NCBI GenBank assembly: GCA_964008355.1
Contig: CAXGBD010000009.1
Span: 1 to 30,194 of the forward strand
Direction: 5' to 3'
DNA from: DTSX01 sp964008355
Lineage (GTDB): Bacteria > Pseudomonadota > Gammaproteobacteria > Steroidobacterales > UBA11654
Length of the DNA stretch: 30,194 bases
Shown piece after piece: positions 24,552 through 30,194 of the stretch (positions are counted from its first letter, which is position 1; each line of letters opens with the position of its first letter). The notes under the pieces were generated by a model. The model did no database searches. It worked only from the letters and a program-made list of their open reading frames with translations, and had not been told where the DNA came from. A program made the translations under genes and the position numbers.

Positions 24552-25028
24552 TTAGTTTTGAAATTGTTCTTGTAGAGCTTTTTGTACAGTTGGATGTACA
24601 AACTCTGAGACATCCCCTCCTTCTGATGCAATTTGTTTAATAAGGGACGAGGAAACAAAAGCCAGACTGCCGCTGCTACTAAAAAATACCGTTTCAATAT
24701 CTTCTGCAAGTCTTTTGTTCATATTTGCTAACTCAAATTCAAACTGAGCATCAAAGGGTGAGCGAAGCCCTCTAATTAAAACATTAGCTTTCTCTGATTT
24801 AGCAAAATCAATGGTTAGCCCAGAGTACTCTTTTATCTCAATATTATTAAAAGTATTTAGAACCTCTTTTGCCATTTCCAATCTTTCTTCGGGTGAGAAA
24901 ATTGTTTTCTTCTCTGAGGCATGTGAAATTCCCACAATCACTGTTTCAAAAATATTGGAGGCCCTTCTGGCCATTTCAAAGTGACCGTTGGTAATAGGAT
25001 CAAAGGTTCCTGCATAGATAGCTATCAT
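24552..25028 (-). CDS. coaD: Phosphopantetheine adenylyltransferase
   Basis: A 158-residue enzyme that transfers AMP from ATP to 4'-phosphopantetheine, the penultimate step of coenzyme A synthesis. The nucleotidyltransferase motif GTFDPITNGH (residues 7-16, with TNGH at 13-16) and the C-terminal SSSLIKQIASEGGDV segment are diagnostic. LIRGLRSPFDAQFEFELANMN is the conserved central block. It starts 15 nt after the rsmD stop, the common rsmD-coaD pairing of Gammaproteobacteria. Confidence 0.97.
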   Translation of the reverse strand: MIAIYAGTFDPITNGHFEMARRASNIFETVIVGISHASEKKTIFSPEERLEMAKEVLNTFNNIEIKEYSGLTIDFAKSEKANVLIRGLRSPFDAQFEFELANMNKRLAEDIETVFFSSSGSLAFVSSSLIKQIASEGGDVSEFVHPTVQKALQEQFQN

Positions 25029-25043
25029 GACTGAAATGTCTCT

Positions 25044-25607
25044 TTATTGTTTTCTTTTAAGAAGACCATAATATACATTTCCAGCCTTGGATTCTTTATA
25101 ATTTTCCCAACTCATTGAGTATTCTTTGCAATCCAATTTTTGATCAGATTCATAATAAATTAAACCTCCAGGGTTCAGCCATTTGCAGCTCTCCAAATGG
25201 TTTAAAAAATCTTGAATCTTATAACCACTAAAGGGTGGGTCTAAAAATATTAGATCAAAGGGTTGGAAACAATTTGGATCATTTAAAAACAATTGTGCAT
25301 CAGAATGAACCACTCTAAAATTTTCTAGACCCAAATACAGTGCTTGTTTTTGTATCTCTTTTAATATCTTTCTTCGATGATCAACAAAGACAATATCGCT
25401 TGCACCTCTTGACAAGGCTTCAATTCCCAAGATACCAGTGCCTGCAAAAAGATCCAAACATCTTTTTCCTTCTGTTTGAAATGCCAACCAATTAAACAAT
25501 GTTTCTCTCACTCTGTCTTTTGTTGGTTTAATAACATTGTCTACAATTGACACCTTTCTGCCTCGGTGTTGGCCACCTATTATTCTAATTTTTCCCTTAG
25601 TGCTCAT
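25044..25607 (-). CDS. rsmD: 16S rRNA (guanine(966)-N(2))-methyltransferase
   Basis: A 187-residue SAM-dependent methyltransferase acting on G966 of 16S rRNA. It has the family start RIIGGQHRGRK, the PTKDRVRETLFNWL segment, SAM motif I LDLFAGTGILGIEALSRGA (51-69) and the catalytic DPPF (123-126). Length is normal. It leads the rsmD-coaD unit and diverges from rpoH. In E. coli ftsYEX lie between rsmD and rpoH; those genes are absent here. Confidence 0.96.
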   Translation of the reverse strand: MSTKGKIRIIGGQHRGRKVSIVDNVIKPTKDRVRETLFNWLAFQTEGKRCLDLFAGTGILGIEALSRGASDIVFVDHRRKILKEIQKQALYLGLENFRVVHSDAQLFLNDPNCFQPFDLIFLDPPFSGYKIQDFLNHLESCKWLNPGGLIYYESDQKLDCKEYSMSWENYKESKAGNVYYGLLKRKQ

Positions 25608-25720
25608 AAATCTTTACCGCAAATATTTACTTTCTTGCTCAATTGTAGAGCAATTTTTTGTTTGGTTATATTTATAATTTATTGATTTATAGATATTTTT
25701 TAACCAAGAATGTATTATGT
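25608..25720. other. rsmD/rpoH divergent spacer with possible promoter elements
   Basis: An AT-rich gap. TATAAT (25673-25678) and TATTAT (25713-25718) are possible rpoH -10 elements, the latter directly before the CIRCE operator; neither has a convincing -35. TTGCTC-N7-GAGCAA (25635-25653) followed by six T resembles a weak terminator pointing toward rpoH. Confidence 0.35.
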
Positions 25721-25747
25721 TTAGCACTCTCATTGTTGGAGTGCTAA
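25721..25747. promoter_or_regulatory. CIRCE operator (HrcA binding site) upstream of rpoH
   Basis: TTAGCACTC-N9-GAGTGCTAA is an exact match to the CIRCE consensus, with both 9-bp arms perfect and the spacer exactly 9 bp. It lies 34 nt before the rpoH ATG, in the position where CIRCE normally covers the leader of heat-shock genes. CIRCE binds the repressor HrcA, whose activity depends on GroEL. CIRCE usually controls groESL and dnaK operons; here it should repress rpoH. The hrcA gene is not in this window. Confidence 0.95.
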
Positions 25748-25781
25748 AATTAGTGTGTAAACTGAACAAAAATTAGAAAAC

Positions 25782-26645
25782 ATGGCTAAAGAATTAACGA
25801 TAAAGCAAGACGAAATATTCATGGGTCCCTTGGGAAGTCTTGGGGCTTATATAAATATTGTCAATCAAGTTCCTATTCTAAGTAAAGAAGAGGAGAAGAG
25901 TCTAGCGCTTCGCTATCAAAATGAAAACGATCTCGATGCTGCGAGGCGTTTAATCATGTCCCAGTTAAGATTTGTTGTTTATATTGCAAAAGGTTATTCA
26001 GGCTATGGTCTCTCTCTTGCTGATTTAATCCAAGAAGGCAATATAGGTTTAATGAAAGCTGTGAAACGTTTTGATCCAGATCGTGGATTTAGATTGGTTA
26101 CATATGCTGTGCACTGGATAAGGGCAGAGATTCATGAGTTTGTTTTCAATAATTGGAAGCTAGTTAAGATCGCCACAACTAAGGCGCAGAGAAAACTTTT
26201 CTTTAACCTAAGAAAAAGCAAAAAACATTTAGGGTGGTTGTCCAAACAAGAAACAGAATCTATTGCAAAAGATTTGGGCGTCAAACCAAAAGAAGTCACA
26301 CAAATGGAACAAAAGCTTACATCGAAAGATTTGGCTTTTGATCTAAGAGATAGCAGTAATGAAGATGAATATGTGGCTCCTGCCGGTTATCTACCAAGTC
26401 CAGATTCCGATCCAGCAGAAACCTTGCAAGAATCTGACTGGCTGACAAAAAATACCGAGGCTCTCACTCTTGCAATGAAAAACTTAGATGAAAGAAGTAA
26501 AAATATTCTTAAATCACGTTGGCTTGAAGAAAAAAAACCCACTCTTAAAGACCTTTCAAAAAAATACAATATCTCAATAGAAAGAGTCAGGCAAATCGAA
26601 GAACATGCTATCAAGACACTTCGTGAAACCCTCGTCGAAGCTTAA
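25782..26645 (+). CDS. rpoH: RNA polymerase heat-shock sigma factor sigma-32
   Basis: A 287-residue sigma-70 family factor directing RNA polymerase to heat-shock promoters. The RpoH box QRKLFFNLR is at residues 136-144, within the region involved in core and chaperone/FtsH control. Region 2 (LRFVVYIAKGYSGYGLSLADLIQEGNIGLMKAVKRFD, then RLVTYAVHWIRAEIHEFV) and region 4 (LKDLSKKYNISIERVRQIEEHAIKTLRE) are intact. Length is standard. A perfect CIRCE site lies 34 nt upstream, so HrcA control is predicted. No clear ribosome binding site precedes the ATG. The trmB start lies inside the last 41 nt. Confidence 0.97.
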   Translation: MAKELTIKQDEIFMGPLGSLGAYINIVNQVPILSKEEEKSLALRYQNENDLDAARRLIMSQLRFVVYIAKGYSGYGLSLADLIQEGNIGLMKAVKRFDPDRGFRLVTYAVHWIRAEIHEFVFNNWKLVKIATTKAQRKLFFNLRKSKKHLGWLSKQETESIAKDLGVKPKEVTQMEQKLTSKDLAFDLRDSSNEDEYVAPAGYLPSPDSDPAETLQESDWLTKNTEALTLAMKNLDERSKNILKSRWLEEKKPTLKDLSKKYNISIERVRQIEEHAIKTLRETLVEA

Positions 26646-27303
26646 CTCACTACGTACAATTAAAAGTTTTGTTCGACGCTCAGGTCGAATAACGAACTCA
26701 CAACGCAAAGCATGGAACCATTATTGGTCTTATTATGGTATTGATATAGAAAACGATCCAAATGAGTTTATTGAGTTGTTTAATGATACAAAAAAAAGAA
26801 TTGTCCTAGAGATTGGTTTCGGCGATGGTGATAATCTCATTGCAACGGCAATAAATGAACCTAGCTCAACTGTTATTGGTATCGAAGTCTATCGTTCAGG
26901 AATAGGTCATTGTTTGATTAATGCAAAGAAAAATAACCTAAAAAATTTAAAAATTATCTACTTTGATGCTGTTGAGGTTTTAAATCAATACGTACCAAAT
27001 AATTCGGTTGATGCTATCAATATTTTTTTTCCAGATCCATGGCCAAAAAAAAGACATCGAAAGCGTAGATTAATTTCTGATGCGTTTGTTCTGTTGTTAA
27101 AATCTAAATTAACTAACCATGGTCTGGTGCATATATGCACTGATTGGCCTGATTACAACGAAGAGATCTTGGGGCTGTTCAAACACATCAAAGGCTTCGA
27201 GCCGGTTAAAAATATTCTGAAAAGAACTCAAACAAAATACGAAAGAAAGGCTATAGCCTTAGGGCATGCTATTTATGAATCTGCATATAGGTTAGTTTTA
27301 TAA
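26605..27303 (+). CDS. trmB: tRNA (guanine-N7-)-methyltransferase
   Basis: A 232-residue SAM-dependent enzyme that forms m7G46 in tRNA. Markers are SFVRRSGRIT near the N-terminus, LEIGFGDGDNL (SAM motif), GIEVYRSGIGHCL, and the diagnostic FPDPWPKKRHRKRRL tRNA/catalytic block. The ATG at 26605 overlaps rpoH by 41 nt in another frame. There is no later in-frame ATG before the conserved part, though a GTG at 26623 is possible. The overlap implies coupling to rpoH translation. trmB is not the usual neighbour of rpoH in E. coli. Confidence 0.95.
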   Translation: MLSRHFVKPSSKLNSLRTIKSFVRRSGRITNSQRKAWNHYWSYYGIDIENDPNEFIELFNDTKKRIVLEIGFGDGDNLIATAINEPSSTVIGIEVYRSGIGHCLINAKKNNLKNLKIIYFDAVEVLNQYVPNNSVDAINIFFPDPWPKKRHRKRRLISDAFVLLLKSKLTNHGLVHICTDWPDYNEEILGLFKHIKGFEPVKNILKRTQTKYERKAIALGHAIYESAYRLVL

Positions 27304-27345
27304 TCATCCTAATCAGATTCAGATTATCCTCATCGCTCTGATAAC

Positions 27346-28797
27346 TTACTTTTTACCTTGAAGAAAAGCATCAACAGCCAATGCAGCACCTCTGCCTTCG
27401 TTCATCGCCCACACAACAAGGGATTGGCCTCTTCTGCAGTCTCCAGCACTAAAGATACCGGCTTTGTTTGTTGCAAAAGTTCCATAAGAAGCTGCTATAT
27501 TGGCTTGTTCATTTAAATCAACCCCGAATTTCTCTGGAAGGTCTTTCTCAGGACCTAAAAATCCCATTGCCAATAAAACGATATCTGCTGCCCATCGTGT
27601 TTCAGTTCCTTTTATTTGTTTCATTGACCATTGGCCATTTTTTTTATTCCATGTAACTGATTGACTCTCTAAACCCAACACTTCGCCATTACCATTATCG
27701 ATAAAATAATTACTTGATGTCTCGTATACCCTTGGATCATCTTCAAAGATAGCAATTGCTTCTTCATGCCCATAATCAGTTCGCAAGATGTTTGGCCATA
27801 AAGGCCATGGGTTGTTCTCATCCCTCTGTTGGGGTGGTTTTGGTAATAACTCAATATTTACAATACTCTTGCACCCTTGTCGAATTGCTGTTGCTATACA
27901 ATCTGTTCCTGTATCACCTCCACCTATCACTATTACATTTTTATTGTTTGTATTGATATAAGTGTTATCAGATAAAGCATTGTTCAATAAACTCTTAGTG
28001 TGTTGTGTTAAAAATTCCATTGCAAAATAAATGCCATCCAACTCTCGCCCTGGAATGCTTAAATCATGAGGAACTGTGGATCCGGTTGCTAAAAGAATGG
28101 CATCAAATTTTTTGGTTATTTCTTGGCAATCGACATCAACCCCAACATCTGTATTTGTTTTAAATGTAATACCAGAATCTTCCAAAAGCTCAATTCTTCT
28201 ATTGATGAGGCTTTTTGATAATTTCATATTTGGTATTCCATACATCAACAATCCTCCAACTCGATCCTCCCTTTCAAAAACCGTCACTTGATGTCCTGTC
28301 TTATTAAGTTGATCAGCGGCTGTTAATCCTGCGGGACCTGAGCCGATGATTGCAATGGATCTACCAGTTCTAAACGATGGTTGCTTTGATTGAACCCAAC
28401 CTTTTTCAAAACCTATATCTATGATTGAGTTTTCAATATCTTTGATTGTTACAGCAGGTTCATTAATGCCTAGGACACATGAACCTTCACAAGGTGCTGG
28501 GCAGACTCTTCCTGTAAATTCTGGAAAATTATTAGTTTCACTTAAAAGATCCAGTGCATCTTGCCAGCGTCCTTCATGAATTAAATCATTCCACTCAGGT
28601 ATTAAATTACCAATTGGACACCCGTGTTCCGATCCACAAAAAGGCACTCCACAATCCATACAACGTGAGCCTTGAAGCATTAAATGTTTTTTATTGGGTG
28701 GTGTATAGATCTCATAATAATCTAAAACACGTTCATGCTTGTCACGCAAAGGGTTTCTTTGTCTTGGAAACTCTAAAAATCCAGTTGGCTTTCCCAT
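27346..28797 (-). CDS. gltD: Glutamate synthase (NADPH) small subunit
   Basis: A 483-residue FAD- and Fe-S-containing beta subunit of bacterial GOGAT, which passes electrons from NADPH to the large subunit. Cysteine clusters at C46/C49/C54/C60 (CMDCGVPFCGSEHGC) and C99/C103/C107 (CPAPCEGSC) hold the [4Fe-4S] centres. The FAD loop GSGPAG is at 152-157, a second nucleotide loop is IGGGDTGTD, and a C-terminal AGDCRRGQSLVVWAMNEGR block is typical. It starts 11 nt after the gltB stop on the same strand, so it is the second gene of gltBD. It converges on trmB with a 42-nt gap that shows no convincing terminator. Confidence 0.96.
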   Translation of the reverse strand: MGKPTGFLEFPRQRNPLRDKHERVLDYYEIYTPPNKKHLMLQGSRCMDCGVPFCGSEHGCPIGNLIPEWNDLIHEGRWQDALDLLSETNNFPEFTGRVCPAPCEGSCVLGINEPAVTIKDIENSIIDIGFEKGWVQSKQPSFRTGRSIAIIGSGPAGLTAADQLNKTGHQVTVFEREDRVGGLLMYGIPNMKLSKSLINRRIELLEDSGITFKTNTDVGVDVDCQEITKKFDAILLATGSTVPHDLSIPGRELDGIYFAMEFLTQHTKSLLNNALSDNTYINTNNKNVIVIGGGDTGTDCIATAIRQGCKSIVNIELLPKPPQQRDENNPWPLWPNILRTDYGHEEAIAIFEDDPRVYETSSNYFIDNGNGEVLGLESQSVTWNKKNGQWSMKQIKGTETRWAADIVLLAMGFLGPEKDLPEKFGVDLNEQANIAASYGTFATNKAGIFSAGDCRRGQSLVVWAMNEGRGAALAVDAFLQGKK

Positions 28798-28808
28798 AAC
28801 TAATTACA

Positions 28809-30194
28809 CTATTGCAGTATTCGATCGTTGGTCTCGAATATTGACTCTATTTCCTCATTGTGATCTTTTCTCTCTTGGAGCACTCGCTTGTAATCCAAAG
28901 GCATCACTTTAACAAACTGAGTTAAAACCTCAGGCCATCCATCTAAAAGATCTCGGGCAACTTCTGAATTCGTGTAACGCTGATGCATTTCTAGCAATCT
29001 CAATAATTCGGCTATACTTTCTTCGTCTTCTAGGGGTTCTATTTCAACCATCCCGGTGTTGCAGTTGGGTGAAAAATCCTGCTCTTGATCTAAAACGTAA
29101 GCAATCCCACCGGACATACCTGCTGCAAAGTTAACGCCTGTTTTACCTAAGACAACAACTCTACCTCCTGTCATATACTCACAGCCATGATCTCCAACTC
29201 CTTCAACAACAGCATAGGCTCCACTATTTCTAACACAAAATCTTTCAGCGGCTTTTCCTCTATAAAAGCCCCAGCCTGAAGTGGCTCCGTACATGGCTAC
29301 GTTTCCAATTAATATATTATTTTCAGCTTTAAAAAGTCTATCTTCAGGAGGGACAACGATTACACGTCCACCGGATAATCCTTTGCCTATATAGTCATTA
29401 CAGTCTCCAATTAATTTCATGTTAATACCTGGAACTAAAAAAGATGCAAAACTTTGTCCTGCTGATCCTTGGAAATTGATATTGATTGTATTGTCTGGCA
29501 AACCATCTTCACCCCACTTCTTGACAACTTCATGGCTTAGCATTGCCCCAGTAGTTCTGTCTGTATTAACAATGGGTAAATCAACAGATACCTGCTCCTT
29601 GTTGTGGAGAGCTTTGTGAAACAACTTAATTAGCTTTCGATCCAAAACCTTGTCGATGCCATGTTGTTGTTGTGTTGTGCTGCGGATGGCAACATTTTCT
29701 CTCAATTGTTGAGGGGGCACCAGTAATGAACTTAAATCTAATTTTTTGGCTTTCCAGTGGTCAATAGCATTGTTTTCCTCTAGAAAATCGACTCTCCCAA
29801 TAAGCTCATCAAAAGTTTTGATACCTAACCTTGCCATGATTAATCTTGCCTCTTCAGCTATCATAAAAAGATAATTAATCACGTGCTCTGGTTGGCCGGT
29901 AAATTTTTCTCTAAGCAAAGGGTCTTGTGTGGCAATACCAACTGGGCAGGTGTTCATGTGGCATTTACGCATCATGATACAACCCAAGGTAATGAGTGGC
30001 GCTGTAGAAAATGCAATTTCATCAGCTCCGAGTAAACCGGCGATAATGACATCTCTGCCAGTTTTTATTCCTCCATCTGTTTGAATTTTTACCCTATCTC
30101 TTAAATTATTTAAGATTAAAGTTTGTTGCACTTCGGCGACGCCTAATTCCCAAGGAAGCCCTGCATGCTTTATACTTGTTAGCGGTGAGGCGCC
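28809..30194 (-). CDS. gltB: Glutamate synthase (NADPH) large subunit, 3' part (truncated by window edge)
   Basis: The C-terminal 461 residues of the GOGAT alpha subunit; the full protein is about 1,500 residues and continues beyond the right edge. The frame is open to base 30194, where it reads GASPLTSIKHAGLPWELGVAE, so the internal GTG at 30131 is not a start. Seen here are the end of the FMN/2-oxoglutarate barrel (KIQTDGGIKTGRDVIIAGLLGADE), the [3Fe-4S] ligands in CIMMRKCHMNTCPVG, and the C-terminal beta-helix with Gly-rich repeats (YIGKGLSGGRVIV, GATSGWGFYRGKAAERF, MTGGRVVVLGKTGVNFAAGMSGG). It makes glutamate from glutamine and 2-oxoglutarate with GltD. Confidence 0.97.
   Translation of the reverse strand, partial: GASPLTSIKHAGLPWELGVAEVQQTLILNNLRDRVKIQTDGGIKTGRDVIIAGLLGADEIAFSTAPLITLGCIMMRKCHMNTCPVGIATQDPLLREKFTGQPEHVINYLFMIAEEARLIMARLGIKTFDELIGRVDFLEENNAIDHWKAKKLDLSSLLVPPQQLRENVAIRSTTQQQHGIDKVLDRKLIKLFHKALHNKEQVSVDLPIVNTDRTTGAMLSHEVVKKWGEDGLPDNTININFQGSAGQSFASFLVPGINMKLIGDCNDYIGKGLSGGRVIVVPPEDRLFKAENNILIGNVAMYGATSGWGFYRGKAAERFCVRNSGAYAVVEGVGDHGCEYMTGGRVVVLGKTGVNFAAGMSGGIAYVLDQEQDFSPNCNTGMVEIEPLEDEESIAELLRLLEMHQRYTNSEVARDLLDGWPEVLTQFVKVMPLDYKRVLQERKDHNEEIESIFETNDRILQ

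Noticed and set aside
25635..25659. TTGCTC-N7-GAGCAA plus six T as a terminator or attenuator before rpoH
   Set aside because: Only a 6-bp stem with half GC, and no plus-strand gene immediately upstream. It is mentioned in the spacer entry but not called as a terminator.
27304..27345. Terminator between convergent trmB and gltD
   Set aside because: Only a short ATCAGA/TCTGAT pairing with a loop of about 20 nt and no T run on either strand.
28076..28799. Open frames on the plus strand opposite gltD
   Set aside because: They are antisense shadows of gltD, which is conserved along its full length.
30131..30133. GTG as start of a 440-residue gltB product
   Set aside because: The same frame stays open and conserved to the window edge (GASPLTSIKHAG...), so the gene is simply cut by the edge.

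Overview
The window is an AT-rich, tightly packed bacterial chromosome segment with many strand switches and very short gene spacings. The RpoH box in sigma-32 and the housekeeping set xthA, pyrE, dut, rpmB-rpmG-mutM, coaD, rsmD, rpoH, trmB, gltBD point to a gammaproteobacterium. The AT bias and compactness suggest a free-living, probably marine, lineage with a small genome. That placement is inference; nothing here fixes the genus.

About positions 1-18150 are accessory and look catabolic. First comes an acyl-CoA ligase, a DsbA/HCCA-isomerase-like protein and a Tat-exported molybdopterin oxidoreductase of the type II DMSO reductase family (ethylbenzene / steroid C25 dehydrogenase type), with a convergent MFS carrier. 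Next is a rightward unit of a nitrilase-fold amidase, an exported amidohydrolase and a small FMN/F420-type split-barrel protein. It faces a leftward unit of a second nitrilase-fold paralogue, which has lost its catalytic cysteine, and a UbiD-type decarboxylase. A class III alcohol dehydrogenase (frmA) diverges from UbiD. A degenerate tyrosine recombinase bracketed by 12-bp direct repeats follows, then an operon of an exported M20 amidohydrolase, a Rieske oxygenase and an NmrA-type reductase. Together these could activate, de-amidate, decarboxylate and oxidise an aromatic, sterol-like or amide-bearing compound, with FrmA handling any formaldehyde released. The substrate cannot be read from the sequence.

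Positions 18153-30194 are core genome: ampG, xthA, pyrE, dut, rpmB-rpmG-mutM, ggt, coaD-rsmD, rpoH-trmB and gltD plus the 3' part of gltB, which runs off the right edge. The best regulatory signal in the window is a perfect CIRCE operator (HrcA site) just upstream of rpoH, which would place the sigma-32 gene under the HrcA repressor. Other items of note are an apparent ATA start codon for xthA behind a perfect ribosome binding site, a hairpin that would bury the mutM start codon, and palindromes in two divergent promoter regions.

No tRNA, rRNA, CRISPR array or complete insertion sequence was found.
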